A stretch of 64,000 nucleotides of DNA, from NCBI GenBank assembly GCA_900538465.1, contig UPXV01000009.1, positions 1 to 64,000 on the forward strand, written 5' to 3'. The notes below the pieces were generated by a model that was given only the letters and a program-made list of their open reading frames with translations, did not search any database and was not told the DNA's origin. How positions within the stretch are numbered: position 1 is the first letter of the stretch; the number at the start of each line of letters is the position of its first letter. The translations under genes were made by a program, and so were the position numbers. Positions 15,967 to 26,098 of this stretch are shown here, piece after piece. This DNA is from an uncultured Erysipelotrichaceae bacterium (GTDB lineage: Bacteria; Bacillota_I; Bacilli_A; Erysipelotrichales; Coprobacillaceae).

Positions 15967-16912
15967 CGTCATCTTCATAACGTTCAATAATTTTTTGTAC
16001 AACAGGATGGCGAACAACATCCATTGCCGTTAAATAAACAAAGCGAATACCAGAGACACCTTTTAAAATATGCAAGGCCTTACGTAATCCACTCATTGTT
16101 CCTCTTGGTAAATCAATTTGTGTAATATCACCAGTAATAATCATTTTAGAGTTAAATCCTAAACGTGTTAAGAACATTTTCATTTGAGCATCAGTTGTAT
16201 TTTGAGCTTCATCTAAAATAACATAGGCATCTTCTAAAGTACGTCCACGCATATAAGCAAGTGGTGCAATTTCAATTGTTCCTTTTTCAATCAAACGTTC
16301 CGTTTGTTCTTGTCCTAACATATCATATAAAGCATCATAAAGTGGTCTTAAATAAGGATCCACTTTTTCTTTAAGATCGCCTGGTAGAAAACCTAAATTT
16401 TCTCCTGCTTCAACAGCTGGTCTTGTTAAAACAATTCTTTGAACTTCATGATTTTTTAAAGCCTGTACAGCAAAGACAACTGCCAAATACGTTTTTCCAG
16501 TTCCAGCCGGTCCTATTCCAAAAACCACATCATTCTTTTTTAATGCATAATAATATTCTTTTTGACCAAGTGTCTTTGGATAAATCAGCTTCCCACTCAT
16601 CGTTTTTGCAATCTTGATTTGATACAATTCATCTATAACTTTCAAATTTCCTGTCTCTGAGAGTTTTAGTGTATACATGACATCACGTTTACTAATTGCT
16701 TTCCCTTGCTTAACAAGCTTTAACAAAGCTTCTACAACCTCTTGAAAACGAAGATGCTTTTCTTCATCAGTATCATAGACAATTTCATCTCCACGAACAA
16801 TAATATCAAATTCAAATGCTTCTTCTAATATTTGAATATTTTCATCATATTGTCCAATAAATCTTTTGACTTCATCTATTGTATAAGTATCTAATTTTAT
16901 GATTTTCTTCAT
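15944..16912 (-). CDS. phoH: PhoH-family ATPase
   Basis: A 322-aa PhoH/PhoL-type P-loop protein. The nucleotide motifs are GPAGTGKTYLAV (Walker A, about residue 135), VILDEAQN (Walker B) and the ITGDITQIDLP block; an N-terminal domain of about 110 residues precedes them. Family members bind RNA and are linked to 16S rRNA maturation together with YbeY, whose gene commonly lies just downstream of phoH in Firmicutes but is not here. AAGGAGAA precedes the ATG. It is the last gene of the yqfC-yqfD-phoH unit. Confidence 0.93.
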   Translation of the reverse strand: MKKIIKLDTYTIDEVKRFIGQYDENIQILEEAFEFDIIVRGDEIVYDTDEEKHLRFQEVVEALLKLVKQGKAISKRDVMYTLKLSETGNLKVIDELYQIKIAKTMSGKLIYPKTLGQKEYYYALKKNDVVFGIGPAGTGKTYLAVVFAVQALKNHEVQRIVLTRPAVEAGENLGFLPGDLKEKVDPYLRPLYDALYDMLGQEQTERLIEKGTIEIAPLAYMRGRTLEDAYVILDEAQNTTDAQMKMFLTRLGFNSKMIITGDITQIDLPRGTMSGLRKALHILKGVSGIRFVYLTAMDVVRHPVVQKIIERYEDDEKEDLID

Positions 16913-16913
16913 T

Positions 16914-17837
16914 TTATTCTCCTTTAACGGCTATATCTTCTAACAAAGTATAATGAACCTTTAATGTTATTTTACTACGAGTCTTTGTCATTTGTAAAAC
17001 ATTTTCTTTATCTATAATTGCATCTGTTGGTAATTTTGCTCGAATAGAAAGCAATAATTGGTAAAAAACTTCACCTTGATCTTGATTAACATTTTGGATA
17101 CTCGCTTCAAACTGATTAAACGTATAAGCATAAACATGTCCTTTTACAGGAATAATCTTTATCTCATTTTGAGTTGAAATAATTGTATTTTCAACAAGTA
17201 AATCCCCTTTTTTCACATAATCATTTTTCTTGACTTGAATAAGACCACTATCAACATCAAAAGAAGCAATCAATCCATCTTTTTTGGCATAGAGATTTTG
17301 ATATTGTGCTTTTTCTAATTGATCTTGTTTCCTTTTGGTATACTCAACATGAAAAACACTACCAACTTGATAAACATTAATATATTCAACATCATTCTTA
17401 TATGTTGTTTTCATATCAGTTAAAATTTCATTTAACCTTTCATAACTTTTTAACGATGAAAATATGTCTACATGCTCTTTTTTTAAATCCTTAATCATCT
17501 GTTGATTGACACGTGGCATTGTTCCAATAATTTCAATATCAAAAATAAAATAAGAACACCCAATAACTGTCACAAGAAAACAAATAACTCCAATCATATT
17601 TAAATATTGTTTTGATAAAAACAAAACATATTTTATCATTCCAACAGTCTTTATATATGAAATATCATAATCAAATGCTTTAAGAGAATATCTTTGATAT
17701 GTAGGAACATAGAAAAAATACATATCATCTTTTAATCTTAAATGTAAGAGTTTGATTTTCTTTTGTTTTGCAAACTTTAACAAAAAATAAATCAATTGAG
17801 AATCAATACAATATAAATCATACCCCATATTGATCAT
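16914..17837 (-). CDS. yqfD: sporulation protein YqfD
   Basis: A 307-aa YqfD family protein, a mother-cell membrane protein required for efficient sporulation in Bacillus and clostridia. It has an N-terminal soluble part, a membrane helix at about 80-105 (MIGVICFLVTVIGCSYFIF), then IEIIGTMPRV and an extracytoplasmic region with beta-rich DGLIASFDVDSG and VKKGDLLVEN segments. It is shorter than Bacillus YqfD (about 400 aa). The ATG at 17837 is favoured (AAAGTGAT 7 bases upstream); the frame also opens with TTG at 17843. It overlaps yqfC by about 20 bases and abuts phoH. Confidence 0.87.
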   Translation of the reverse strand: MINMGYDLYCIDSQLIYFLLKFAKQKKIKLLHLRLKDDMYFFYVPTYQRYSLKAFDYDISYIKTVGMIKYVLFLSKQYLNMIGVICFLVTVIGCSYFIFDIEIIGTMPRVNQQMIKDLKKEHVDIFSSLKSYERLNEILTDMKTTYKNDVEYINVYQVGSVFHVEYTKRKQDQLEKAQYQNLYAKKDGLIASFDVDSGLIQVKKNDYVKKGDLLVENTIISTQNEIKIIPVKGHVYAYTFNQFEASIQNVNQDQGEVFYQLLLSIRAKLPTDAIIDKENVLQMTKTRSKITLKVHYTLLEDIAVKGE

Positions 17838-18021
17838 ATTCAATCACTTTCACTTTTCCATTCATACGTATTTCATCTTGATCATAATAATAAATTTCTA
17901 AGTCCTCACCTCTCACATTCAAACAATAACGCTCCATTTTTATTTTTAAAAGATTTTGATCCATTATCATAATTTCCTTATATCCCTTTATAAAGATCTG
18001 ATTTTTATCCACCAAGAGCAT
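17818..18021 (-). CDS. yqfC: YabP/YqfC-family sporulation protein
   Basis: A 67-aa protein with the YabP/YqfC plan: a short beta-rich domain with FIKGYKEIMIMDQNLLKIKM, LNVRGEDLEIYYYDQDEIRMNGKVKVIEY. The family takes part in early mother-cell sporulation. It is shorter than the roughly 90-aa Bacillus protein because the N-terminus is trimmed. AGGTGG precedes the ATG. The order yqfC-yqfD-phoH is the conserved Firmicute arrangement, and rpsU lies upstream as in many relatives. No sigma-specific promoter was confidently seen before it. Confidence 0.85.
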   Translation of the reverse strand: MLLVDKNQIFIKGYKEIMIMDQNLLKIKMERYCLNVRGEDLEIYYYDQDEIRMNGKVKVIEYDQYGV

Positions 18022-18051
18022 GAAACCACCTCATAATAATATATGAGAAAT

Positions 18052-18078
18052 AAAAAAAAGAAGAACCACGTTCTTCTT
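18052..18078 (-). terminator. terminator of rpsU
   Basis: AAGAAGAAC/GTTCTTCTT stem with a 3-nt loop and a run of T on the minus strand. It separates rpsU from yqfC. Confidence 0.85.
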
Positions 18079-18259
18079 ATCTTTGTTTACCTTTATTTTT
18101 TCTAGCAGCTTCTGATTTCATTTTACGCTTTAAACCAGGCTTAACATAGAATTCTCTTTTACGAGCTTCTTGCAGGGTTCCTGTTCTTGAAACTTGTCTC
18201 TTGAAACGACGTAAAGCATCATCTAAAGATTCATTTTCTCTTACTACAGTTTTTGCCAT
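18077..18259 (-). CDS. rpsU: 30S ribosomal protein S21
   Basis: A 60-aa S21 protein, part of the small subunit near the anti-SD region. [27 protein letters not shown] and the basic tail are characteristic, and the length is as expected. AAAGGGGGG lies upstream of the ATG. It is monocistronic, with a strong promoter and its own terminator. The gatB/yqeY-type neighbour often found beside rpsU is absent. Confidence 0.97.
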   Translation of the reverse strand: MAKTVVRENESLDDALRRFKRQVSRTGTLQEARKREFYVKPGLKRKMKSEAARKNKGKQR

Positions 18260-18296
18260 TTTGAACTACCCCCCTTTACTATCAAGTACATTCGTC

Positions 18297-18325
18297 ATTA
18301 TACATGGATATGAATAGAAAATCAA
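18297..18325 (-). promoter_or_regulatory. strong SigA-type promoter of rpsU
   Basis: Minus strand TTGATT, an exact 17-nt spacer and consensus TATAAT. Confidence 0.8.
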
Positions 18326-18420
18326 GTTTTTTTGTAAATAAACTTCATGAGATTATACATTTTTTTCAAAAACTTTATTTTTTTAAAATTTAACAGCTTT
18401 TTTTGAATTGATGACTATTT

Positions 18421-18458
18421 AAAAACAAAATCCTAGAGTCACTCTAGAATTTTGTTTT
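18421..18458 (-). terminator. terminator of deoC
   Basis: A long stem (AAAAT-CTAGAG with CTCTAG-ATTTT, one mismatch) with a 3-nt loop, followed on the minus strand by TTTTGTTTTT. The rest of 18326-18420 is featureless AT-rich sequence. Confidence 0.8.
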
Positions 18459-18460
18459 GA

Positions 18461-19123
18461 TTAATATTCAGATTTGCTTTCTTCGTTATTCATCAATTGA
18501 ACACCTGCAGATGTTCCAATACGAGTAGCTCCCGCATCAATAACAGCCAACATATCAGCAAAGTTTCTAACTCCACCACTGGCTTTCACTTCACAAGCAT
18601 CTCCAACTGTTTGTTTCATTAATGCCACATCTTTAGGAGTTGCTCCACCTGTACTAAATCCTGTAGATGTTTTCACAAAAGTTGCCCCAGCTTTTATAGC
18701 CAATTCACATACTGTTACTTTTTCTTCATCAGTTAATAAGCATGTTTCAATGATAACTTTCACACAATGATCTCCACTTGCATCAACAACTGCTTTAATA
18801 TCATTGTAAACAAGTTCAGTATTTCCATCTTTTAAAGCTCCAATATTGATAACCATATCAACTTCATCAGCCCCATTTTCAATCGCATCTTTGGCTTCAA
18901 ACGCTTTTACTTTTGAAGTATTTGCTCCTAATGGGAAACCAATGACAGTACAAACTTTAACATCTGTTTCTTTCAAATAATCTGCACAATAGCTTACCCA
19001 TGTTGGATTGACACAAACTGAAGCAAAATCATATTGTTTTGCCTCTTCACATAATTTTGTGATTGTGCTTAAAACTGTGTCTGCTTTTAAAGCAGTGTGA
19101 TCAATAAATTTGTTGTAGTTCAT
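18461..19123 (-). CDS. deoC: deoxyribose-phosphate aldolase
   Basis: Cleaves 2-deoxyribose 5-phosphate to glyceraldehyde 3-phosphate and acetaldehyde in deoxynucleoside breakdown. It is a TIM barrel with [14 protein letters not shown] at the start, [20 protein letters not shown], and the Schiff-base lysine in [14 protein letters not shown]. The product is 220 aa, the normal bacterial size. Two in-frame ATGs exist: 19129 lies only 3 bases from GGAG, while 19123 is 9 bases away and is preferred. The start lies inside the 3' end of the MurE-like gene (about 23-bp overlap), so it is translationally coupled to it. This is an unusual partner, since deoC normally sits with nucleoside genes. Confidence 0.95.
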   Translation of the reverse strand: MNYNKFIDHTALKADTVLSTITKLCEEAKQYDFASVCVNPTWVSYCADYLKETDVKVCTVIGFPLGANTSKVKAFEAKDAIENGADEVDMVINIGALKDGNTELVYNDIKAVVDASGDHCVKVIIETCLLTDEEKVTVCELAIKAGATFVKTSTGFSTGGATPKDVALMKQTVGDACEVKASGGVRNFADMLAVIDAGATRIGTSAGVQLMNNEESKSEY

Positions 19124-20576
19124 CTTCATCTTCTCCTTTAAATATTTTATTGATTGCTTCTAATGCAACATATTTATCTCCTGGATAAGGTTCGTTTCCA
19201 ATTGATGAAGCCATAAATTGTTCATGTCCTTTTCCTAAGATCAATATGATATCACCCTTATTGGCAATTTCGATAGCCTGTTCAATCGCAATACGACGAT
19301 CTTCAATAATAACACTCACTGGTTTTTCAATATATTCTTGAATATCTAAACAAATATCATGAATAGATTCATCTCGATTGTCCTCAGCTGTTAAAATAAC
19401 TTGATCGCAATATTGGTTTGCTAATTTTCCAATCTTTTCTCGTTTGTTATAATTCTTTTTACCTGGCGCTCCAAAAACAGCAATAATTCTTCCATTTGTC
19501 TTGACACTTTTGGCAAATTCAAAAACTTTTTCAAAACTTTTGGCATGTTGACAATAATCAATAATGACATGGAATGGATAAGGATGATCTAAAAGTTCCA
19601 TACGCCCATCCACACCTTTTAAATAACTGATGGATTCAATAACTTGATTCATTGGCATTTCTAAAGCCAACAGCGTTGTAATCACAGCCAAAACATTAGA
19701 TATATTAAAACGTCCTAAAACTGGAACTGAAACATGTCTTAATTCATCAAGAATTTGTAAATCAAATTCACTATGATCAATAAACAATTGAATATTTCGT
19801 GCCATTACATGCGCCTTATGTTCAATTCCATATGTTAAAAGATGACTACGAATAGAATCTTTGACTAGTGTATAAAAACGCACTTCATCTGTATTTAAGA
19901 TAGCATATCCTTTTTCATCAACCAATGAAAATAATTTTGCTTTAGAAGCCATTAAATGTTCCATTGTTCCATGAAAATCCAAATGTTCTTCATAGACATT
20001 GGTAAAAATAGCAATATCAAAATGAACACTATCAACTCTTTTAAGTGCCAAACCATGACTAGAAACTTCAAGAGTCACTCCTTTGACATCATGTTTGACC
20101 ATATCATTAAGATGACGTTGTAAAAAGATGGTTTCAGGTGTCGTATATGGACATTGTTCAACAATTCCAGCATACTCAATATTGTTTGTTCCAATATAAC
20201 CCATTTTTAAATAATGGGATAAGACCTCTTTAATCATCAAGGCAACTACTGTTTTTCCACTGGAACCAGTAACCCCTATCATAGTCATCTTATAGCTTGG
20301 ATGATCATAAAAGACATCTGCTACACGATTGAGTTCATCTAAAACATTATCGACTTTAATATATAATACATCTCGATGCTTATAAGCCAAAGGCTTAGAA
20401 TATACAATACATTTTGCACCTTGAAAAACAGCATCTTCAATATATTTATGTCCATCAACACTTAACCCATCAACACAAAAGAAAATTGAATCCTTTCCAA
20501 CATAACGTGAATCACTATGAATAGAAACGACTTTAAAATCTTCTTCTACATCAAAAAGTTCATTAATTTTCTTCAT
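19101..20576 (-). CDS. divergent MurE-like Mur ligase
   Basis: A 491-aa Mur ligase with the three-domain plan of UDP-MurNAc-tripeptide synthetase (MurE): N-terminal UDP domain with [14 protein letters not shown], central ATPase with GVTGSSGKT (101-109), [30 protein letters not shown] and the carbamylatable Lys in SKAKLF, and C-terminal amino-acid domain. Conserved motifs deviate. The P-loop is GSSGKT rather than GTNGKT, the DYAHTPDS block is DYCQHAKS (340-347), and the specificity loop DNPR is EDNR (398-401). It lies between mtaB and deoC, outside any division/cell-wall cluster, and overlaps mtaB by 14 bases. It could be the sole MurE or a paralogue with another amino-acid substrate. Confidence 0.82.
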   Translation of the reverse strand: MKKINELFDVEEDFKVVSIHSDSRYVGKDSIFFCVDGLSVDGHKYIEDAVFQGAKCIVYSKPLAYKHRDVLYIKVDNVLDELNRVADVFYDHPSYKMTMIGVTGSSGKTVVALMIKEVLSHYLKMGYIGTNNIEYAGIVEQCPYTTPETIFLQRHLNDMVKHDVKGVTLEVSSHGLALKRVDSVHFDIAIFTNVYEEHLDFHGTMEHLMASKAKLFSLVDEKGYAILNTDEVRFYTLVKDSIRSHLLTYGIEHKAHVMARNIQLFIDHSEFDLQILDELRHVSVPVLGRFNISNVLAVITTLLALEMPMNQVIESISYLKGVDGRMELLDHPYPFHVIIDYCQHAKSFEKVFEFAKSVKTNGRIIAVFGAPGKKNYNKREKIGKLANQYCDQVILTAEDNRDESIHDICLDIQEYIEKPVSVIIEDRRIAIEQAIEIANKGDIILILGKGHEQFMASSIGNEPYPGDKYVALEAINKIFKGEDEDELQQIY

Positions 20577-21870
20577 TCACAACACTTCCAATCAATTCTG
20601 TATCTTGCTGCGATTCAATTCTCACACGATATATATGCCCAATAGCATCATCTGGTAAATCAACATTGACTTTTAAATAATTAGAAGCATGTCCAATCAT
20701 ATATTGTCCATGTCTTTCTTCAATCAAAACATCTAAAACTTTTCCAATTTGCCAAGAAGCAAATTCACTTTGTAATTGATGTGATAATTCCATTAATGCT
20801 TTCACTCTTTCATGTTTTATATTTCCATCAACTTGATCTTTCATTTTAGCAGCAGGTGTTCCCTTTCTTTTTGAATATGGGAAAACATGTAACTGATTAA
20901 AATGCATTTGTTGAATCCATTGATATGTTTGTTGAAATTCTTCTTCTGTTTCACCTGGGAATCCCACAATAACATCTGTAGTGATAGAAAGAGTTGGTAA
21001 TTTTTCTTTTAATTCTTGTAATTTATTAGAAAATTGAGCAGTTGTATAATGACGATTCATACGTTTTAAAGTTGCATCACATCCTGCTTGAATGGGAATA
21101 TGAAGATGATCAACAATGATTGGAGATGTAGCAATTAAATCAATAATTTCATGTGTGATTTGACTCATCTCAATAGAAGATATTCTTAAACGTTTTAAAC
21201 CTTTGACCTTTGTTGTTAAATCAACCAATAAATCATAAAAAGAATAATCTTGTAAATCTTGTCCATATCCAGCCGTGTGAATTCCTGTTAAAACAATTTC
21301 AACAAAACCATGATCAACTAATGACTGGGCCTGTTGTAAAACACTCTTTGGATCACGAGAACGAATTCTTCCACGTGCATAAGGAATAATACAATATGTG
21401 CAAAAATTATTACATCCATCTTGAATCTTCAAAAAAGCTCTTGTATTTCGTGTAAATTCATCAATATCTAAATCTTCAAATCTTGATAATTTCATAACAT
21501 CATCTACCTTAATGACAGGTTGATGTGTGGTTTCATATTGATCAACAAAATCAACAATTTGATTACGATATTGGGTTCCTAAAATGACACCAACACCTTC
21601 AATTGCAGCCACTTCTTCACTAGCCACTTGACTATAACATCCTACAACACAAATTGTAGCTTGAGGATTTTGTCTAATAGCTTTACGAATCATCTGACGT
21701 GATTTTGAATCACCGGTATTCGTTACAGTACATGTATTAATCACATAAACATCAGCTATATCTTTAAAATCAACAGTTTGATAACCTGATTGATGAAATA
21801 GTTTCAACATAGCTTCTGATTCATATGTATTGACTTTACAGCCTAAAGTTAAAAATGCAACAGTTCTCAT
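20563..21870 (-). CDS. mtaB: tRNA t6A37 methylthiotransferase MtaB
   Basis: A radical-SAM methylthiotransferase that converts t6A37 to ms2t6A37 in tRNAs reading ANN codons. The 435-aa protein starts RTVAFLTLGCKVNTYESE. The UPF0004 Cys residues (LGCKVN, NTCTVTN, VVGCYSQ) bind the auxiliary cluster, DGCNNFCTYCIIPYARG is the SAM 4Fe-4S site, and a C-terminal TRAM domain follows. LGCKVN together with YCIIPYARGR is the MtaB rather than MiaB signature. GAAAGGAAG precedes the ATG. It is third in the rsmE operon. Confidence 0.94.
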   Translation of the reverse strand: MRTVAFLTLGCKVNTYESEAMLKLFHQSGYQTVDFKDIADVYVINTCTVTNTGDSKSRQMIRKAIRQNPQATICVVGCYSQVASEEVAAIEGVGVILGTQYRNQIVDFVDQYETTHQPVIKVDDVMKLSRFEDLDIDEFTRNTRAFLKIQDGCNNFCTYCIIPYARGRIRSRDPKSVLQQAQSLVDHGFVEIVLTGIHTAGYGQDLQDYSFYDLLVDLTTKVKGLKRLRISSIEMSQITHEIIDLIATSPIIVDHLHIPIQAGCDATLKRMNRHYTTAQFSNKLQELKEKLPTLSITTDVIVGFPGETEEEFQQTYQWIQQMHFNQLHVFPYSKRKGTPAAKMKDQVDGNIKHERVKALMELSHQLQSEFASWQIGKVLDVLIEERHGQYMIGHASNYLKVNVDLPDDAIGHIYRVRIESQQDTELIGSVVNEEN

Positions 21871-21881
21871 AAACTTCCTTT

Positions 21882-22652
21882 CTATTTATACTTCTTTAAG
21901 ACTTTTTGATAAGTCTTGTTCGTAATAAAATCATTTTCTTTCAATAAATCTAAACATTCTTTATATAAATAATTTTCAATATCATATGCAATTGTCTTCA
22001 CAATTTCAATATCAATGCTTTCATTATATTCATGATCAACAAAAATAACTTTATTTAACAATTCATTTGATTCTTTTTTAAATATATAAATCGTTTTTAA
22101 TTCATCATAATACAAACAAATATGACGTTCATCTTCAAAAACATTTTTTAAAGATGTAAAAGATGTTCTAAAAATGTGTTTTCCATAAAGTTGAATAGGA
22201 TGCTCTTTTAACACCTGATAGTTCTTTACATAATCACGATGTTGTTTTAATAATAATATTTGATAATCCTTTGTATAACGTTTATTGACAAACGGTTCTA
22301 AATAAGGAATATAGATTTCCGTTTGAGAAGTTTCATCATAAAAATGAGGAGCTTCTTCTAAGATAGGCGCAATATCATTATTAAACATCTTTTGTTTTTC
22401 ATCATAATTTAAATAATCTAATAAATCATAATGTTCATTTAAAAACATCTCATATGTATTTTCAATCCGATTTTGCGTTAACATCCCTCTATAAATAATT
22501 TCATAATCAAACAAATCAAATTCATTCTTTATCTTTACCTTTAAACCCATGGCTTCTAAAGGTAAACGTGCTTCTTCAATTTTTTGATAAATATCTGTTT
22601 TATGTATAGCGACCTTATAACCATATTTATTTAAGTTTTCTATAAAACCCAT
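21882..22652 (-). CDS. hypothetical protein
   Basis: A 256-aa predicted soluble protein, rich in Tyr, Glu, Lys and Leu, with no signal peptide, membrane helix or motif I recognise. It begins MGFIENLNKYGYKVAIHKTD. Its start overlaps the rsmE stop by one base and has a weak ribosome site, so it is probably coupled to rsmE. mtaB follows 11 bases after its end. The location between an rRNA and a tRNA modification enzyme makes an RNA-linked role possible, but nothing in the protein shows it. Confidence 0.65.
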   Translation of the reverse strand: MGFIENLNKYGYKVAIHKTDIYQKIEEARLPLEAMGLKVKIKNEFDLFDYEIIYRGMLTQNRIENTYEMFLNEHYDLLDYLNYDEKQKMFNNDIAPILEEAPHFYDETSQTEIYIPYLEPFVNKRYTKDYQILLLKQHRDYVKNYQVLKEHPIQLYGKHIFRTSFTSLKNVFEDERHICLYYDELKTIYIFKKESNELLNKVIFVDHEYNESIDIEIVKTIAYDIENYLYKECLDLLKENDFITNKTYQKVLKKYK

Positions 22653-23386
22653 TATTTCATCAACTCCCTGCTATAACCAATAACACTCAACATATATAAT
22701 GGTGCTGTTTCACTTCTTAATATACGTTTTCCAAGTGAACATTCTTGAATTCCTAAGGTTTTCATAATATCAATCTCACTTTGTTCAAAACCACCTTCAG
22801 GTCCTACAATAATAGTGATTGATTGAAAATCTTTTTGTAATGTTTGATAAAAACAAGCATGTTCTCCTTGTTTACTTGATTCTTCATATGCAACCAAATT
22901 CACATCAGAAAGATAATCACTTAATTGTTTGATATTAATCAGTGAAGTTAATTCTGGAATAATTTGACGATAAGATTGTTCACTGGCTTCTTTTAAAATA
23001 CGTTGGTATCTTTCCTTCTTTTTATCAAATGTTTTCGCATCTGTTTTAATAATACTGCGTTTTGATAAAAACGGAACAATTCTTTTCACACCGAGTTCAG
23101 TTGCTTTCTGAAGAACAAATTCAAATTTATCATTCTTTGGTAAACCATAAATCAATGTCACATCAACATCCAATTCATGATCTTCTTCTAACATTTCTTT
23201 TTGTTTTAATAATCCTTCTTCAATATCTATAATTTCATAGACATATGAATGTGTAGATGGGAGAATACAAACAACCTGATCACCATTACGATAACGCATC
23301 ACACGTTGCATATGTTTATGGTTATAACTATCTATTTTGATAAGATTATCTTGAATACATTTTTCATCAATAAAATATCTTTGCAT
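22652..23386 (-). CDS. rsmE: 16S rRNA (uracil(1498)-N3)-methyltransferase
   Basis: A 244-aa SPOUT-class methyltransferase that modifies U1498 of 16S rRNA. It has the N-terminal PUA-like domain and the trefoil-knot SAM site with ITIIVGPEGGFEQSEI and LGKRILRSETAPLYML. GGGGGAAG precedes the ATG. It heads the operon rsmE-hypothetical-mtaB-murE-like-deoC. In most Firmicutes it follows prmA; here the clpB terminator is directly upstream. Confidence 0.95.
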   Translation of the reverse strand: MQRYFIDEKCIQDNLIKIDSYNHKHMQRVMRYRNGDQVVCILPSTHSYVYEIIDIEEGLLKQKEMLEEDHELDVDVTLIYGLPKNDKFEFVLQKATELGVKRIVPFLSKRSIIKTDAKTFDKKKERYQRILKEASEQSYRQIIPELTSLINIKQLSDYLSDVNLVAYEESSKQGEHACFYQTLQKDFQSITIIVGPEGGFEQSEIDIMKTLGIQECSLGKRILRSETAPLYMLSVIGYSRELMK

Positions 23387-23439
23387 TGCACACTTCCCCC
23401 TTTTGCTATTCTATCACATTTATCACAATATAAAAAGCA

Positions 23440-23467
23440 AAAATGCATAAGTCTCCTTATGCATTTT
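23440..23467 (-). terminator. terminator of clpB
   Basis: A perfect 12-bp stem (AAAATGCATAAG with CTTATGCATTTT) and 4-nt loop. The clpB stop codon lies in the stem, and a T-rich tract follows on the minus strand. Confidence 0.8.
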
Positions 23468-26027
23468 CAATAACAAATTGTCCATTTTGATAATCAATTT
23501 GAATATGACTACCTTTTTGTATATCGCCCTTAATCATTTCTTTAGCCAAGAGTGTTTCAACATGAGATTGAATGAATCGTTTTAATGGTCTTGCACCAAA
23601 TGTTGGATCAAATCCTTCTTTGGCAATCTCTTCTTTGGCTTGATTTGTGACTTGAATTGTAATCTTTTGATCTTGTAATCTTTCAGATAATTGATGAATG
23701 AATTTATCAATAATTTGATATACCACTTGATTATCCAATGAATTAAACATGACTGTTTCATCAATACGATTCAAGAATTCAGGTTTAAAGTGAGCTTTTA
23801 ATTCCATTTCCACTTCTTTTCTTGTTTCCTCATTATTTCCTTGTAATAAATATTGTGAACCAATATTAGAAGTCATAATGATAATTGTGTTTTTAAAGCT
23901 AACAACATTTCCCTTAGAATCAGTAATACGACCATCATCTAAGACTTGTAATAAAACATTGAAGACTTCAGGATGAGCTTTTTCAATTTCATCTAATAAA
24001 ACAATACTATATGGGGCACGTCTAACAGCCTCGCTTAATTGTCCACCTTCTTCATATCCTACATAACCTGGAGGCGCTCCAAGTAAACGAGAGACACTGA
24101 ATTTTTCCATATATTCACTCATATCAATACGAACAATGTTCTTTTCACTATCAAACAATTGTTCTGCTAAACTCTTAGCAACTTCCGTTTTTCCGACCCC
24201 TGTAGGTCCTAAGAAAAGGAATGATCCAATTGGTCGATTTTCATCATTGATACCAGCACGTGATCTTAAAATAGCATCACATACTTTTTCAATGGCTTCA
24301 TCTTGTCCAATAACTCTCTTTCTTAACGTTTCATCTAAGTGTAAAAGTTTTTCTCTTTCTGATTCCATTAATTTATTCATTGGAATCCCTGTCCATCTAG
24401 CAATCACTTCACTCACTGTGTCAACAGTGACTTTTTCTTGAAGCAAGGCATCATCAGATTCTTGAGCTTGGAAATCAGCAATTTCTTTGTTGATTTTTGG
24501 TAATGTTTCGTATTTGATTTTAGAAGCTTCTTCTAAATTACCTTCAGTTTCATATTTATCTTTTAAAGCTTCTAACCTTACTTTTTGATCTTTTAACTCT
24601 TTAATATGATCTAATGCTTTCTTTTCTTCTTTCCATTTATCTGTTAACCCAGTCACTTGTTCATCAAGTGATGCAATACGACTCTTGATTTCATCAAGAC
24701 GTTTTTCATTATCTTCATTCTTATCTTCTTTTTCAATAGAAATACGTTCCATTTCCAAACGATTCTTTTCTCTTGTAATAACATCTAATTCTTCAGGTAA
24801 GGAATCAATTTCCATACGAACAGAAGCACAAGCTTCATCAATTAAATCAATAGCCTTATCAGGTAAGAAACGATCAGTAATATAACGTTCTGACATATTG
24901 ACTGCACCAATAATAGCAGTGTCAGTAATTTGAACACCATGATGAGATTCAAAGCTATCTTTTAAACCACGTAAGATGGCAATTGTATCATCCGTATCTG
25001 GTTCATCAACTTGAACTTTTTGGAAACGTCTTTCTAAAGCTGCATCTTTTTCAATATACAAACGATATTCATCCAATGTTGTGGCACCAATACAATGTAA
25101 TTCACCACGGGCTAACATTGGTTTTAACAGATTGGCTGCATCCATAGCACCATCTGTTTTCCCTGCACCAACCAATTGATGAATTTCATCAATGAAAAGA
25201 ATGATATTTCCTTCAGATTTCTTAATTTCATTTAAAACCGCTTTTAATCTTTCTTCAAATTCACCACGGAATTTTGCACCAGCAACCAAAGCTCCTAAAT
25301 CAAGTTCATACAATGTTTTGTTTTGTAAACTTGTAGGCACATCATTTTTGAAAATACGCCAAGCAAGACCTTCAACAATTGCAGTTTTCCCAACCCCTGG
25401 CTCACCAATCAAGATTGGGTTGTTTTTTGTTTTACGAGATAAGATTTGAACAACACGTCTAATTTCTTCATCACGTCCAATAACAGGATCCAATTTTCCA
25501 TCTTTAACATCTTGAATCAAATCTCGTCCATATTTTGTTAAAACTTCATATTTATTTTCTGGATTTGGATTATCTACCATATTCCCACCTCGCATCTCTT
25601 GAATGATTTTTTCTATATCCTTTTGTTTCAATTGATATTTTTGAATAATTTCTTGTGTTAATGAAGATTGACTCTTAAATAAAGCGATAATCAAATGTTC
25701 AACACTTAAATATTCATCTTTATAATCATTCATGATATTTTGTGCTTTTGTCAGCAATTGATTCAAATCATATGAAATTCTGATTTGACTTTCATCAACA
25801 CCTTCAATTCTTGGTTTTTGATTTCTCTTGCTTTCTAATAAAGTTACTAAACTTTGTATATCTACATGTGCTTTGACAAGAACACGATACAAAATACCAC
25901 TTGTATCCTCTAATAAAGCCAACAACAAATCTTCTATATCAACAACTTGCCGAGACATAGAAAGAGTTTGTTGTATTGCCTTTTGAATTGCTTCTTGCAT
26001 TGCCATTGTCCATTTTTCTATATTCAT
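23457..26027 (-). CDS. clpB: ATP-dependent disaggregase ClpB
   Basis: A hexameric Hsp100 that rescues aggregated proteins together with DnaK. The 856-aa product has the full ClpB layout: N domain (1-145), AAA-1 with [15 protein letters not shown], a long coiled-coil middle domain (about 400-520, very rich in K/E), AAA-2 with [15 protein letters not shown], and a C-terminal domain. The middle domain and the absence of a ClpP-binding IGF loop distinguish it from ClpA/ClpC. AAAGGAG precedes the ATG and overlaps the promoter-proximal CIRCE element. Expression is expected to be repressed by HrcA, not by CtsR alone. Confidence 0.96.
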   Translation of the reverse strand: MNIEKWTMAMQEAIQKAIQQTLSMSRQVVDIEDLLLALLEDTSGILYRVLVKAHVDIQSLVTLLESKRNQKPRIEGVDESQIRISYDLNQLLTKAQNIMNDYKDEYLSVEHLIIALFKSQSSLTQEIIQKYQLKQKDIEKIIQEMRGGNMVDNPNPENKYEVLTKYGRDLIQDVKDGKLDPVIGRDEEIRRVVQILSRKTKNNPILIGEPGVGKTAIVEGLAWRIFKNDVPTSLQNKTLYELDLGALVAGAKFRGEFEERLKAVLNEIKKSEGNIILFIDEIHQLVGAGKTDGAMDAANLLKPMLARGELHCIGATTLDEYRLYIEKDAALERRFQKVQVDEPDTDDTIAILRGLKDSFESHHGVQITDTAIIGAVNMSERYITDRFLPDKAIDLIDEACASVRMEIDSLPEELDVITREKNRLEMERISIEKEDKNEDNEKRLDEIKSRIASLDEQVTGLTDKWKEEKKALDHIKELKDQKVRLEALKDKYETEGNLEEASKIKYETLPKINKEIADFQAQESDDALLQEKVTVDTVSEVIARWTGIPMNKLMESEREKLLHLDETLRKRVIGQDEAIEKVCDAILRSRAGINDENRPIGSFLFLGPTGVGKTEVAKSLAEQLFDSEKNIVRIDMSEYMEKFSVSRLLGAPPGYVGYEEGGQLSEAVRRAPYSIVLLDEIEKAHPEVFNVLLQVLDDGRITDSKGNVVSFKNTIIIMTSNIGSQYLLQGNNEETRKEVEMELKAHFKPEFLNRIDETVMFNSLDNQVVYQIIDKFIHQLSERLQDQKITIQVTNQAKEEIAKEGFDPTFGARPLKRFIQSHVETLLAKEMIKGDIQKGSHIQIDYQNGQFVIENA

Positions 26028-26039
26028 ATTCTCGCTCCT

Positions 26040-26066
26040 TTAGCACTCATTATATCCAAGTGCTAA
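26040..26066. promoter_or_regulatory. CIRCE operator 1 of clpB
   Basis: TTAGCACTC, 9-nt spacer, AAGTGCTAA: one mismatch from the HrcA consensus TTAGCACTC-N9-GAGTGCTAA. It adjoins the clpB ribosome binding site. Confidence 0.93.
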
Positions 26067-26070
26067 GTAT

Positions 26071-26098
26071 AGTATACCACTATTTTTAGCACTGTCAA
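26071..26098 (-). promoter_or_regulatory. promoter of clpB
   Basis: Minus strand consensus TTGACA, a 16-nt spacer and TATACT. The promoter is framed by the two CIRCE elements: the -35 overlaps the distal one and the proximal one lies in the leader. Confidence 0.8.
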
